From CAZIOH01 sp964540815 (GTDB taxonomy: Bacteria; Myxococcota_A; Polyangia; Fen-1088): a stretch of 28,226 nt of DNA. Location of the stretch: contig CAZIOH010000091.1 in the NCBI GenBank assembly GCA_964540815.1, positions 1 through 28,226 on the forward strand, given 5' to 3'. The position numbers and the translations under genes were made by a program. Positions 6,547-15,779 of this stretch are shown here, one piece after another. Every line of letters begins with the position of its first letter. Within the stretch, counting starts at the first letter, position 1. The notes beneath the pieces were generated by a model. It did not search any database, was not told the DNA's origin, and saw only the letters and a list, made by a program, of their open reading frames with translations.

Positions 6547-9459
6547 TCAGCGCAAGATCACCGGCTCGGGGAGATCGCGGTAGTCCGCGCGCCCGTACTG
6601 GATGTGGGCGCGCTCGAGCTCGGGCGCGATCAGCTCGGCCCGGCCCACGATGACCACCGAGAGCGCCTCCGGGTGAAGCAGGTTGCGGGCGGCGGCCAGG
6701 GCTTCGTCGAAGGTGACGGCGGCCAGGGACGGCGCCAGGCGCGCCACGAAGTCGGGCGGGAGACCATGCAGCTCGGCGGCCACGAGCGCGTTCGATAGAC
6801 CGGCCGCGCTCTCGAGCGCGAGCGGCGTGCTGCCGGCGAAGTACCCCTTGGCCTTGGCGAGCTCCTCCGCGTTCGGACCGGCGGCCTGCATGCGGCGGAG
6901 CTCGTCCACGCCGAGGCGCAAGGCCTCGACCGCGGTCTGGTTGCGGGTGGCGGCCGAGATACGGAAGGCTCCCGGCGTCAGGGACTCGCTGAACGCCGAT
7001 CCGATCCCATAGGTCAGCCCACGCTTGGTGCGCACCTCGATCATGAGGCGGGACGAGAAGTCCGAGCCCCCGAGCACGTAGTTGACCAGCGTCGCGGCGT
7101 ACCACGCCGGATCGGCATGGCGAATACCCGCATGGCCGAGCAGCAACGTGGCCTGCGTGAGCTCGGGCTTGTCCACCAGGAGGACGTGGGCCGCGCGCGC
7201 CTCGGGGATCCGCAGGCTCGGGCGCGGCGGAATGGGGGCGGCCGCCCACCCGGACAGGGCCCGGTCGAGGCGCGCCCGCATGTCCGCGGCATCCACCGCG
7301 CCCGCCACCGCCACGATGGCGTTGTTCGGTCGGTAGAACCGACGCCAGTAACGATCGAGATCGGCGCGCGTGAGCTTCTGCACGTGGCGCGGCAGCAGGA
7401 ACCAGCCCGCGGGGTGGCTGTTCCCGAAGATCATGCCGTCGAGCTCTTCGCTCGCGAGCTCGTGGGGATCGTCGGCACGGGCCGCCAGACCCGCCAGCAT
7501 CTGATCGCGGATCTCCGGCATCTCGGCGGCGGGAAAGGTCGGGCGCAGCACCAGGTCCGCCAGCAGATGGACGCAGAGATCGAGGTCCTTGGCCAGCACG
7601 GAGCAAGTGAGCACCGAGTGCTCGGGGCCGGCGGCGGCGTCGAGCACGCCCCCCACCGAATCGATGGCGCGGGAGATCTGGTCCGCCGAGCGCCCTCGGG
7701 TTCCCTTGCGCAGCATGGCCACGGTGAAGTCGCTGGCGCCCTGATTGACCTCGCGCTCCTCGTCGAAGTCGCCGGCCTTGATGGCGATGCTGAGGCTGAC
7801 GATGGGCAGGCTCGCGCGCGGGACCACCATCAGCTCGAGGCCGTTCGGCAGCGTGCTGCGGGCGATGGGCGGCAACGGCAGGGGCGACGCCGCGGGCGGA
7901 GCGGGGGCGTGGATCAGATCCTGGCGGTTCGCCCAGAAGGTGGCGGCGGGATCGGGAGATGGGGGGGACGAGGACGGCGACGAGGACGGCGACGAGGACG
8001 GGGACGGAGATGGGGGGGACGAAGACGGCGACGGGGACGGGGACGGGGATGGGGACGGGGATGGGGATGGGGATGAGGGGCGGAGCATGATGGTGGTCGA
8101 GTTGTCCTCCACCAGGTAGATGCGGGCCACGCGCGCCACGTCGGCGGCCGTCACGCGCGCGTAGGCCCGGGTGGCGTCGAGGAACCGGTGCCAGTCGCCC
8201 CGTACCACCTGGGCGAGCCCGAGCTCGCGGGCGATGCCCTCGCTCGACTCGAGCCCGAAGATGTAGCCCGCCGACAGCTGGTTGCGCGCCTTGGCGAGCT
8301 CCGCGGGCGCGACGCCGCCCTTCCGGACCCGGGCAACCTCGTCGAGGAGCGCGGCGCGAACCCGCTCCTGCGACCCGGCTGGGTCGGTGCCCGGGAGGTG
8401 GGCCGCGTAGACGATGAAGAGCCCCGGGTGCTCCATGACCTCGGCCACGCCCCCCGCTGCCACGGCCACCTTGTCCCGGCGCACCAGCCGCTGGTTCAGG
8501 CGCGAGGATTCGCCGGCCGAGAGAACCGTCGCCAGCACCTCGAGCGCCGGGATGTCGGGATGGGCCGCCGCCGGGATGTGAAATCCGGTGGCGATGACCG
8601 GCAAGTTCACCTCCCGGGTCAGCGTCGTCGCGCGGGCCTGCCGCTGGCCCGGCTCGACGGGGTAGGCCGGCGCCACCACCGGCCCGGCCGCGAGCCCACC
8701 GAAGTGGCGCTCGACCGAGGCGCGCACCGACGCCTCCTCGACATCGCCCACCACCACCAGGGTCGCATTGCTCGGTCGGTAGTAGGTGTCGTAGAAGGCC
8801 TGGCAATCGGCGGGCGTGACGCGATCCAGATCCTCGAGCGTTCCGGCCGGCGTCCACTGGTAAGGGTGCTTGGTGTAGGCGAGCGCGCGGAAGGCCTCGA
8901 TGGCCTGCCCCACGGGGTTGTTGTCGATCCGCAGCCGCTTCTCCTCCTCGACGACCTTGCGCTCGGAGTCCACGGTCGAGGGGAACAGCCGCAAGTTGCG
9001 CATCCGCTCGGCCTCGAGCTCGAGCGCGAAGTCGACGTACGACGGCGGAACGGTCTGGTGAAACACCGTCACGTCCTCGGTCGTGAAGGCGTTGACCTGC
9101 CCCCCCACCTCCTTCAGCATCCGCGCGTGCCCCTCGGGCGGCACGTGCAAGCTGCCCTTGAACATCATGTGCTCGAACATGTGTGCCACGCCGCGATTGC
9201 CCACATGTTCGTCCTTGGAGCCCACGTGGTAAAAGATCTGGACCGTGGCCACGGGCGCGTCGTGCTTCGCCAGGAACAGGACCTCGAGCCCGTTGCCGAG
9301 GGTCCACGTGTGGACGTCGCGCTCGGCGAGCCCGGCGAAGCCCCTCCCTGCCGGAGCGGCGGTCGGCAGCGGCGTCGTGGTCTTCGTGACGACGGTGGCC
9401 GCCTCGGCCCCCCCCCCCACCGCAAAGGACAGACCGGCGAGCAGCGCGGTGGCGCGCAC
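6547..9459 (-). CDS. Double-domain M16 zinc metallopeptidase, secreted
   Basis: An exported M16 (insulinase/processing-peptidase) protein of about 970 residues with two tandem M16 halves. From the GTG at 9459, residues 1-20 form a good signal peptide ending AEA. The N-terminal half has the inverted zinc motif H93-x-x-E96-H97 (HMFEH) and a downstream ERKVVEEEKR segment carrying the third ligand. The second half (from about residue 530, PNGLELMVVP) has QGASDF where HxxEH would be, so it is a non-catalytic partner as in many clamshell M16 enzymes. A Pro-Ser repeat linker joins the halves. An ATG at 9576 in the same frame is an alternative start, but it would put 39 atypical residues before the signal peptide. 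It diverges from the MFS gene. A periplasmic or envelope peptidase role is inferred. Confidence 0.92.
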   Translation of the reverse strand: MRATALLAGLSFAVGGGAEAATVVTKTTTPLPTAAPAGRGFAGLAERDVHTWTLGNGLEVLFLAKHDAPVATVQIFYHVGSKDEHVGNRGVAHMFEHMMFKGSLHVPPEGHARMLKEVGGQVNAFTTEDVTVFHQTVPPSYVDFALELEAERMRNLRLFPSTVDSERKVVEEEKRLRIDNNPVGQAIEAFRALAYTKHPYQWTPAGTLEDLDRVTPADCQAFYDTYYRPSNATLVVVGDVEEASVRASVERHFGGLAAGPVVAPAYPVEPGQRQARATTLTREVNLPVIATGFHIPAAAHPDIPALEVLATVLSAGESSRLNQRLVRRDKVAVAAGGVAEVMEHPGLFIVYAAHLPGTDPAGSQERVRAALLDEVARVRKGGVAPAELAKARNQLSAGYIFGLESSEGIARELGLAQVVRGDWHRFLDATRAYARVTAADVARVARIYLVEDNSTTIMLRPSSPSPSPSPSPSPSPSPSSSPPSPSPSSSPSSSPSSSPPSPDPAATFWANRQDLIHAPAPPAASPLPLPPIARSTLPNGLELMVVPRASLPIVSLSIAIKAGDFDEEREVNQGASDFTVAMLRKGTRGRSADQISRAIDSVGGVLDAAAGPEHSVLTCSVLAKDLDLCVHLLADLVLRPTFPAAEMPEIRDQMLAGLAARADDPHELASEELDGMIFGNSHPAGWFLLPRHVQKLTRADLDRYWRRFYRPNNAIVAVAGAVDAADMRARLDRALSGWAAAPIPPRPSLRIPEARAAHVLLVDKPELTQATLLLGHAGIRHADPAWYAATLVNYVLGGSDFSSRLMIEVRTKRGLTYGIGSAFSESLTPGAFRISAATRNQTAVEALRLGVDELRRMQAAGPNAEELAKAKGYFAGSTPLALESAAGLSNALVAAELHGLPPDFVARLAPSLAAVTFDEALAAARNLLHPEALSVVIVGRAELIAPELERAHIQYGRADYRDLPEPVILR
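7956..8078. repeat. GGGGAY/GACGGC-type short tandem repeat encoding a Pro-Ser linker
   Basis: Imperfect 6-base units (GGGGAC, GGGGAT, GGCGAC, on the + strand) run for about 120 bases inside the M16 gene. On the coding strand they give alternating Ser-Pro and Ser-Ser-Pro repeats linking the active and inactive peptidase halves. All units are multiples of three, so copy-number change would alter linker length without shifting frame. Confidence 0.85.
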
Positions 9460-9592
9460 CTTCCACCCGGACCGCCCCCACCCGGCTTGCCCCGGCTTTA
9501 CCGCGCCGCAAAAGTGCCGAGGCTCCACCACATGCGTGGGTTGACGACCGGGCTCACGGTGACTCGGCGGCTTCATCGCTTTGGCCGGCACT

Positions 9593-10966
9593 ATGCCACA
9601 CGGGCGCGCCGACCCGAGGCAGATGCGTCCTGAGGCGGGCTCCCGCGCCGCCGCCGTGATCGCGGTGACCTCGTCCCTCCCGGATGGCGGGGTGGTGGCG
9701 GAGGGCGGCGCCCCGTTCGACAGCGCGCCCTCCGAGGTTCGTCGGCCGCACTGGAGACGGGCCCTCGTGTTGCTGTGGCTCGGACAGGTCATCTCGCACC
9801 TCGGTGACTCGCTGTATCTGGTGGGCATGGTGTGGTTGGCGCTCGAGGTCACGGGGTCGAAGGCGCTCACGGGGTGGCTGGTGGCGCTGAACTTCGCCCC
9901 CACCCTGCTCGTGGGTCCCCTGGCCGGCGCGCTGGTCGACCGCCACGATCGCCGCGCGATCATGATCGCCGCCGACACGGTGCGCTTCCTGGCGGTGGCC
10001 TCGATCCCGGTGTTGTTCGCGCATCACGCGCTCGCGCCGGCGGTCCTCGGAGCTTTGCTCGCCGTGCTCGCCACCGGCTCCGCGTTCTTCAACCCCGCCA
10101 TGAAGGCATTGATTCCCGAGATCGCGCCCGGGCGCCGGCTGACCTTCACGGTCGCCGTCTTCCAGCTGTCGGAGCAGGCGGCGTTCGTGGCCGGGCCGCT
10201 CCTCGGCGAGCCGGCCACCCGCCACTTCGGGTTCGTGCACCTCTTCAGCGTGGATGCGGCCACCTTCGCGTTCTCGGCGGTGTGCTTGCTGGCGCTGCCG
10301 CGCCTCGGCCGCAAGCAATCCCACGCCGCTGCCCATGCGCGGTTGCCGCAGCTCACCCTCCGGGGGCTGCGGGCGGACGCGGCGGTGGCGCTGCGCACGG
10401 TGCTCGCGATCCCGGCGCTGCGGACGGTGCTGCTGCTGACCGCGCTCGACAACCTGGTCATCATGGGGCCGGCCTACATCGCGACCCCCATCCTGGTGAA
10501 GGAGACCCTCGGCCTCGGGCCCGAGGGGTACATGCGCGCCATGTTCCACCTGTTCCTCGGGCTCATGGTGGGCTCGCTGGTGGTCGGGCTCGGCGGGCGG
10601 AGGTGGCCGAAGGGCAAGATGATCTTGCTCGGGATCTTCCTGGATGGGGCCACGCTCATCCCCCTCGGCTTTGCCCACGACCTCACATTCGTGAAGTGGG
10701 TGCTGTTCGTGCATGCGCTGGCCCTCCCGCTCATCATCATCCCGCGAACCGTGATGATGCAGCAGGCGGTGCCGGGCCGGCTCCACGGTCGACTGTTCGC
10801 GCTGGTCAACGTCATGGTGTTCGGGATGACGGGGATCTCGGCCGGCCTGACCGGGCTCGTGATCGCGCACCTGCCGCCGACCACCCTCTTCGTCGCGGTG
10901 GGCCTGCTCGGCGCGGCGGTGGGCCTGCTCGGCACCCGCTCCGCCGCCCTGCGCCGGGCAGCCTGA
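9593..10966 (+). CDS. MFS transporter (MFS_3 / EntS-like exporter group)
   Basis: An inner-membrane major facilitator with about 12 hydrophobic segments in 457 residues. The first transmembrane segment begins near LVLLWLGQVISHLGD. The loop between helices 2 and 3 has the family motif GPLAGALVDRHDRR, with the second part in FFNPAMKALIPEI. This resembles proton-driven exporters of the MFS_3 group (drug and siderophore exporters), but the substrate is unknown. The hydrophilic N-terminus (about 50 residues) is long for the family. An ATG at 9623 with GAGG just upstream is a credible alternative start. It is divergent from the M16 peptidase and leads a codirectional run into 11049-14705. Confidence 0.88.
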   Translation: MPHGRADPRQMRPEAGSRAAAVIAVTSSLPDGGVVAEGGAPFDSAPSEVRRPHWRRALVLLWLGQVISHLGDSLYLVGMVWLALEVTGSKALTGWLVALNFAPTLLVGPLAGALVDRHDRRAIMIAADTVRFLAVASIPVLFAHHALAPAVLGALLAVLATGSAFFNPAMKALIPEIAPGRRLTFTVAVFQLSEQAAFVAGPLLGEPATRHFGFVHLFSVDAATFAFSAVCLLALPRLGRKQSHAAAHARLPQLTLRGLRADAAVALRTVLAIPALRTVLLLTALDNLVIMGPAYIATPILVKETLGLGPEGYMRAMFHLFLGLMVGSLVVGLGGRRWPKGKMILLGIFLDGATLIPLGFAHDLTFVKWVLFVHALALPLIIIPRTVMMQQAVPGRLHGRLFALVNVMVFGMTGISAGLTGLVIAHLPPTTLFVAVGLLGAAVGLLGTRSAALRRAA

Positions 10967-11048
10967 CGAAGGTGAGGGCATGGGCGCCTGAGGGCGTCGC
11001 GGGCCCGATGGGGTCGACCGGCAGCGGGGTTGCGGTTAAGTTCGGCCC

Positions 11049-12128
11049 ATGCGCTCCCCCCTCTCGCGTGACCGCGGACCCTCGCGCGCCTGGCTGGCCG
11101 TCCTCCTCTGGCTCTTGCCGGTGCTTCTCTGCCTCCCCGCGATGAGCTGTAGCAGCGGGAGCGGGGCCAAGCCGTCGGGGGGGAGCGGGGGAAGCGGTGG
11201 GACCGCCGGCCCGGGAACGGGCGGAAGCGCATCGGCGGCGAGCGGAGGAGCCTCGGTGGCCGGCAGCAGCGGCGGGATCTCCGGCTCGGGGGGCGCCACC
11301 AGCGGCAGCGGAGGAGCCAGCACGACGGGCGGCGCGACCGGAGCGGCCGGTGGTGCGAACGGCGTCCAGAGCGGTGGCGGAGGCGGCGGTGGCGGTGGAA
11401 GCGGTCCCGGCGGTGGCGGTGGGATCTCCGCGGGGGCCGCGCCGTTCCTGACCGAGGACTTCGAGTCCGGGACGGTGGGCCAGCCGCCGGCCGGCTGGGA
11501 CAACTTCATCGGCTACATCAAGAACGGACCGAATCCGAACGGCGACACGCTGGCGCTCATCGACAACAAGCAGGCGCACGGCGGCAAGAGCTCCGTTCAC
11601 TTCCACGGAGGCGGCAACCCCGCCATGATCACCCGGGCGCTCCCGGCGGGGACGAACAAGCTCTACGTGCGCGCCTACGTCTACATGACCCGGCAGCTCG
11701 GAATGAACCCCGGCGCCAACCACGAGACCCTGATCGGGATTCGCAAGACCTCGGGCGACGCCAACAACGAGGTGCGCTTCGGCGAGATCAAGGGGGTGAT
11801 CGGGACCAACGAGGTGCCGACCGACAACATCGCCCCCAAGATGGCCCAGTGGGGCATGGGGCCGGTGGTCGCCGCCAACAAGTGGGCCTGCATCGAGGTC
11901 GCCTTCCTCGGGGATCAGCCGCAGCACGTGCTCCAGGCCTGGGCGGACGGCGTCCTGGTCCACGCCATCACCGCGCCCGACCAGTGGCAAAACGGGGTCA
12001 TGCCCATGACCTGGCTGGCTGGAAAATTCAACGAGGTCATCCTCGGCTGGCAGAGCTTCAGCGGCGCCACCAACGACGTCTGGATGGACGATCTCGCGCT
12101 CGGCACCGCCCCCATCGGCTGCAACTGA
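11049..12128 (+). CDS. Secreted Gly/Ser-linker lipoprotein with lectin/lyase-like (Cip1-like) C-terminal domain
   Basis: An exported protein of 359 residues. An Arg-containing N-terminus and hydrophobic stretch (16-32) end in AMSC, giving a probable lipidated Cys34. Residues 35-135 are an extreme Gly/Ser/Ala/Thr low-complexity linker, common in myxobacterial surface lipoproteins. From about 136 (FLTEDFESGTVGQPPAGW) to the end it reads as a beta-sandwich jelly-roll domain, with matching FxxDFES and DDLALG ends. This resembles Cip1-like / polysaccharide-lyase-like folds, so a carbohydrate-binding or cleaving surface role is likely but inferred. The esterase gene starts 7 bases after its stop, which suggests cotranscription. 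Confidence 0.75.
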   Translation: MRSPLSRDRGPSRAWLAVLLWLLPVLLCLPAMSCSSGSGAKPSGGSGGSGGTAGPGTGGSASAASGGASVAGSSGGISGSGGATSGSGGASTTGGATGAAGGANGVQSGGGGGGGGGSGPGGGGGISAGAAPFLTEDFESGTVGQPPAGWDNFIGYIKNGPNPNGDTLALIDNKQAHGGKSSVHFHGGGNPAMITRALPAGTNKLYVRAYVYMTRQLGMNPGANHETLIGIRKTSGDANNEVRFGEIKGVIGTNEVPTDNIAPKMAQWGMGPVVAANKWACIEVAFLGDQPQHVLQAWADGVLVHAITAPDQWQNGVMPMTWLAGKFNEVILGWQSFSGATNDVWMDDLALGTAPIGCN

Positions 12129-12135
12129 GGATCCG

Positions 12136-13206
12136 ATGACTGCCCTTGGCCGGTGCGAGGTCCTGCGCCTCGACAGCCGCGTCCTCGCGGGAAATCCCCT
12201 TGGGGATCCGGTGGCGCGCGCGCTCACGGTTTGGCTGCCACCCTCCTATGCGACCGACGGCGCCCGGCGCTTTCCGGTGATCTACGTCCTCGCCGGCTAT
12301 GGCAGCACCGGGGCGGCGCTGTTCGAGGGGACCCCGTGGCAGCCGGCGCTCGACGCGCGCCTCGATCGCCTGGTGGGCAGCGGGGCGATGGGTGAAGTGA
12401 TCGTGGCCGCGCCCGACGGCTTCAATCGGTACGGCGGCAGCCAGTACCTCGATTCACCCGCCAGCGGCCGCTACGAGACCCACCTGTGCGAGGAGATCGT
12501 CCCCGCCGTCGATGCCGCCTTCCGCACCGTCGCCACGCGCGCCGGGCGCGCCGTCTGCGGCCGCTCCTCGGGCGGCTACGGCGCGCTCGTGCTCGGAATG
12601 CACCGACCGCAGCTCTTCGGGGCCATCGCCAGCCACGCCGGCGACGCCTACTTCGAGCTCTCGATCCTCGGCGACATCCCCAAGGTGTGCCGCACCCTGC
12701 GCCGCCACGGCGGGGTCGCCGGCTTCCTGCGCCACTTCGACGGGGCGCCGACCAAGCGGTCGGAAGACGTGACGGCCATGATGATGGTGGCGCTCGGGGC
12801 GGCCTACGCACCCGACCCCGCCCTGCCCCATGGCTTCGGGTTGCCGTTCGACCTCGACACCGGGGAGATCGACGCTGCCGTGTGGGCCCGCTTCAAGGCG
12901 AACGATCCGGTCGAGATGCTCGAGCTGCCGGAGCATGCCGCCGCCCTGCGGGGCATGTCGCTGGTCTACCTCGACGCGGGGACGCGCGACGAGTGGGCGC
13001 TGGATCTCGCGGCGCGCATCCTGGCCGCCCGGCTGCGCGGCCTCGGCGTCGCGGTCGAGCACGAGGAGTTCGAGGACGGTCACATGGGCACCGCCTACCG
13101 CTACGACGTCTCGCTGCCGAAGCTGGCGGTGGCGCTCGGAGCCCGGACCTGGCCGGGAGCGCCCCGCCACGGTGACGGTGACGGCGGCGGCGGCGCCGCC
13201 GCGTGA
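12136..13206 (+). CDS. Alpha/beta-hydrolase esterase (esterase D / PF00756 type)
   Basis: A 356-residue serine hydrolase of the putative esterase family, which includes feruloyl esterases, enterochelin esterases and mycolyltransferases. The nucleophile elbow is GRSSG with S144. The acid is probably the Asp in LDAGTRDEW, and the base is the His in EDGHMGTAYRYD. The YVLAGYGS oxyanion region and PDGFNRYGGSQYLDS are typical. No signal peptide is seen, so it is probably cytosolic. GAGG lies 5 bases before the ATG. It sits 7 bases after the surface lipoprotein gene and its TGA overlaps the GTG of the next gene (GTGA). The pairing with a possible carbohydrate-active protein hints at ester removal from polysaccharide, but cytosolic location argues against direct cooperation. 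Confidence 0.88.
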   Translation: MTALGRCEVLRLDSRVLAGNPLGDPVARALTVWLPPSYATDGARRFPVIYVLAGYGSTGAALFEGTPWQPALDARLDRLVGSGAMGEVIVAAPDGFNRYGGSQYLDSPASGRYETHLCEEIVPAVDAAFRTVATRAGRAVCGRSSGGYGALVLGMHRPQLFGAIASHAGDAYFELSILGDIPKVCRTLRRHGGVAGFLRHFDGAPTKRSEDVTAMMMVALGAAYAPDPALPHGFGLPFDLDTGEIDAAVWARFKANDPVEMLELPEHAAALRGMSLVYLDAGTRDEWALDLAARILAARLRGLGVAVEHEEFEDGHMGTAYRYDVSLPKLAVALGARTWPGAPRHGDGDGGGGAAA

Positions 13207-14705
13207 GAGCCGGAACCACCCTCCGCCTGACCGTGACGGGGCTCGACGGCGAAGGGGCCGGCGTCGGCCTGCTCGAGGCCGCGCGCGCGCCGGTGACCGG
13301 GACCGAGGCAGGCACCGAGGCCGGCCAGGTCGCGGTCGAGCTGCACGTCCCCGGGGCGTTGCCGGGTGAGGAGGTGGTGGCACGCATCGACGCCGTCTCG
13401 CACCACCGACCGGTGGGCTGGGCAACCCTGCTCGAGCTGGTTCGACGCTCCGCCGACCGGGTGACGCCCATGTGTGCAACCGCGATCGCGGCCGCGGCCG
13501 CGGCCACGGCCAGTCGCTGCGGCGGATGCGTGCTGCAGATCCTCGACTACCCGGCTCAGCTCGCCTGGAAGGAGGCCACCCTGCGCCGGCAACTCGCCTC
13601 CACGCTCGATGGCCCGGGGGTCGAGCTGCGATCCGCCGTGGCTTCGCCGCGCACGCTCGGTTATCGAAACAAGTCCAAGCTGGTCGCCGCCGGAGGCGGG
13701 CTCGTCGCGAGCGCCTCCCCGCGGCTCGGCGACGCCCCCGCCCAGGGAGCCCACGCTCGCCTGATTCGTCGCCTGATCTTGGGAGCCTTCGCGCCCGGGA
13801 CGCACGACGTGGTGGATCTGTCCGGCTGCGCGATCGCCGAGCCCCCGCTCGACGCCGTGGCGGGCGAGGTGGCGCGGGTGGCGACCGAGCTCGGGGTGGT
13901 CGCCTACGACGAGCGACGGCGGGTCGGGAGCCTGCGCCACGTGGTCCTGCGCTCGAACGCCGAGGGCGCGGTCCAGATCACCTTCGTCACCTCGAGCCCC
14001 AGCTTCCCGATGGCCGCCGACCTCGCCGATCGGCTGCGCGCCGCCCACCCGGAGATCGTGGGCGTCCTGCACAACGTCAACCCCTCCGCCGGAAATGCCA
14101 TCTGGGGCGAGGCCGAGACGCTGGTGTGGGGAGCCGCCACCCTCGACGACGCCATCGACGGCATCCGGCTGCGCCTGTCCGCGCGGGCCTTCTTTCAGGC
14201 CAACCGCCAGGTGGCCGCGCTCGCCTATCGCGCCATCGCCGCCGCCGTCGCGCCCACCGCGCGCGACACCGTGGTCGACGCCTACGCGGGTGTGGGCGGC
14301 ATCGCCCTGACCCTGGCGCGAGCGGGGGCCGGCTGCGTGCTCGGCATCGAGTCTCACGCCGGCGCGGTGGTCGATGCCACCGCCAACGCCGCCGCCAACG
14401 GTCTCGCCCACATCGCCACGTTCGTGGGCGGCGACGCCGCCGCGTGCCTGGCGACGCTCGCCGAGGCCAGCGTCGTGATCCTCAATCCCCCGCGAAAAGG
14501 GTGTGCGCCCGCGGTCCTCGCCGAGGTCGCGCGCCTGCGCCCGCGGCTCGTGGCCTATCTCAGCTGCTCTCCCGCGACCCTGGCGCGCGATCTCGCTGTC
14601 CTGCTCGGGCTCGGGTACGCCCCCCGCACCATCACGCCCTTCGACATGCTCCCCCACACCCCCCACCTCGAGGTGCTGGCGGTCCTCGGAGCTCGCGACC
14701 GCTGA
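13203..14705 (+). CDS. rlmD: RlmD/TrmA-family 23S rRNA (uracil-C5) methyltransferase, Fe-S type
   Basis: A probable [4Fe-4S] SAM-dependent enzyme making 5-methyluridine in rRNA (RumA/RlmD group), 500 residues. A TRAM-like N-terminus (about 1-80) is followed by the cluster cysteines C91, C106, C109 (CGGC) and C209 (SGCAIAEP). The SAM fold contains VDAYAGVGGIALTLA, and the catalytic loop contains NPPRKGC and YLSCSP with nucleophile C455. The usual C-x5-C-x2-C of RumA is expanded to C-x14-C-x2-C by an Ala-rich insert. The GTG start overlaps the esterase stop by 4 bases, indicating translational coupling. The stop at 14703-14705 directly adjoins the integrase remnant. RlmC or TrmA specificity cannot be excluded by sequence alone. 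Confidence 0.85.
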   Translation: MRAGTTLRLTVTGLDGEGAGVGLLEAARAPVTGTEAGTEAGQVAVELHVPGALPGEEVVARIDAVSHHRPVGWATLLELVRRSADRVTPMCATAIAAAAAATASRCGGCVLQILDYPAQLAWKEATLRRQLASTLDGPGVELRSAVASPRTLGYRNKSKLVAAGGGLVASASPRLGDAPAQGAHARLIRRLILGAFAPGTHDVVDLSGCAIAEPPLDAVAGEVARVATELGVVAYDERRRVGSLRHVVLRSNAEGAVQITFVTSSPSFPMAADLADRLRAAHPEIVGVLHNVNPSAGNAIWGEAETLVWGAATLDDAIDGIRLRLSARAFFQANRQVAALAYRAIAAAVAPTARDTVVDAYAGVGGIALTLARAGAGCVLGIESHAGAVVDATANAAANGLAHIATFVGGDAAACLATLAEASVVILNPPRKGCAPAVLAEVARLRPRLVAYLSCSPATLARDLAVLLGLGYAPRTITPFDMLPHTPHLEVLAVLGARDR

Positions 14706-14709
14706 GGTT

Positions 14710-14889
14710 CGGCGGCACCACCTCCACGAAACCGTTCTCCATCGCGCCATCCGTCGCACCGGAATCGCCGCCAGCATGCCGAAGCCCGTCTCCCCATACC
14801 CTGAGGCACTCGTTCGCCACCCACCTCCTCGAGTCGGGCTCCGACATCCGAACCATCCAACAGCTCCTCGGCCACAAGGATGTAAGCAC
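14710..14889 (+). pseudogene. C-terminal fragment of an integron-type tyrosine recombinase (IntI-like)
   Basis: About 60 codons of the catalytic C-terminus of a tyrosine recombinase. The HLHETVLHRAI segment is characteristic of integron integrases (HLHExxxQRAV). SPHTLRHSFATHLLESG supplies the box II His and Arg. DIRTIQQLLGHKDVST supplies the next conserved His. A one-base deletion near 14793-14795 shifts the reading frame inside SPHT. About four residues are also missing after HRAI compared with IntI proteins. The sequence stops at DVST where the IS element begins, so the tyrosine nucleophile (expected in TMIYTHV) is lost, and the whole N-terminus is absent. The fragment begins within a few bases of the rlmD stop. 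XerC/D-type recombinase is the alternative. Confidence 0.78.
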
Positions 14890-15779
14890 TGACCTGCTCC
14901 CCAACGCTGGTCCACTCAGGCTGCGAGTCCTACGGTTGATGAACTCCTTGGGCGTCAGGTCGCCAAGTGAGCTGTGCGGCCTGACCTCGTTGTGGTCGCG
15001 CCTCCAGTCCTCGATCTTGGTCCTGGCGTCGTCGAGGTCGGGGAACCAGTGGTGGTTCAGGCACTCGTCCCGGAACTTCCCGTTGAAGCTCTCGATGTAG
15101 CAGTTCTCCACGGGCTTGCCAGGACGGATGAAGCGGATCCTCACGCCGGCGGCGTAGGCCCACGCGTCGAGCGTCTCCCCGCCGAATTCAGGCCCGTTGT
15201 CGCAGACGATGACCACTGGTCGGTCTCGACCTGCGAGCAGGCGTTCGAGCACGCGCACCACCCTGGTTCCGCCGAGTGACGTGTCAACCTCGACGACCAG
15301 GCACTCGCGCGTGAAGTCGTCGACGACGTTCAGGGTCCGGAATCGTCGGCCACTGGCCAGGGTGTCGAGCGTGAAATCCATCGACCAACGCTCGTTAGGT
15401 CGGTTTGGTGGTGGCAGCACCGTGCGCATACCCACGGCCATTCTCTTGCGCCTTCTCCGTCGGACAGCGAGACCCTCGGCTCGGTAGATGCGGTAGACCC
15501 GCTTGTGGTTTACGCGCCACCCGCCGCGCCGCAGAAGCACGGGAATGCGCCGATAGCCGAACCGCGGTCGGGCCGCAGCGTGAGCTCGGATCTCGTGACC
15601 ATCGTCCGCCTGGGTACGTGGCGACAGGTCGAGCGCCGGAAGCCGAGCACGGTGCAGGCCCGGCACTCGCTCATCTCGAACTCGCCACGCAGAAAGCCGA
15701 CGGCGGTACGCCGAGGGCTTCACCACATTATTGCGACGACCGCGATGATCTGCTCTTCCTTGTACCGGCTCTTCTTCAT
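14890..15779 (-). pseudogene. IS3-family transposase remnants (orfA truncated, orfB frameshifted)
   Basis: OrfA begins at 15779 (MKKSRYKEEQI) but stops after 19 codons (15720), having lost its helix-turn-helix and leucine-zipper part. OrfB follows. Its N-terminal part reads correctly only in another frame (…FLRGEFEMSECRACTVLGF) until about the RPRFGYRR segment, so it carries a frameshift. The DDE integrase core is then intact: D in WSMDFTLD, D in CDNGPEFGG and E in ESFNGKFRDECLN, followed by HNEVRPHSSLGDLTP. The frame has no stop within the element and reads out past 14890 into the antisense of the integrase remnant. An active transposase by -1 frameshifting is therefore unlikely. Confidence 0.88.

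Noticed and set aside
7956..8078. Short repeats read as a CRISPR array
   Set aside because: The units are contiguous 6-mers without spacers and lie in frame inside a peptidase gene.
6518..9511. Very long open frame (about 997 codons) on the reverse strand overlapping the M16 gene
   Set aside because: It is a frame shadow caused by high GC. It is Arg/Gly/Ala-rich without domains, while the overlapping M16 frame contains HxxEH, a signal peptide and both M16 folds.
14632..14889. C-terminal extension of the IS3 transposase beyond the IS end
   Set aside because: Those codons are the antisense of the integrase remnant and the rlmD end; it is read-through caused by a missing stop inside the IS.
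13101..14915. Long reverse-strand open frame opposite the esterase/RlmD junction
   Set aside because: Low-complexity Gly/Arg/His composition with no motif; the forward RlmD frame has all family residues.
14935..14975. GVRSPSEL in a forward frame, resembling the IntI C-terminus (GVRSPLD)
   Set aside because: This stretch is the antisense of the transposase SLGDLTPKEF segment inside the IS, so the likeness is chance.
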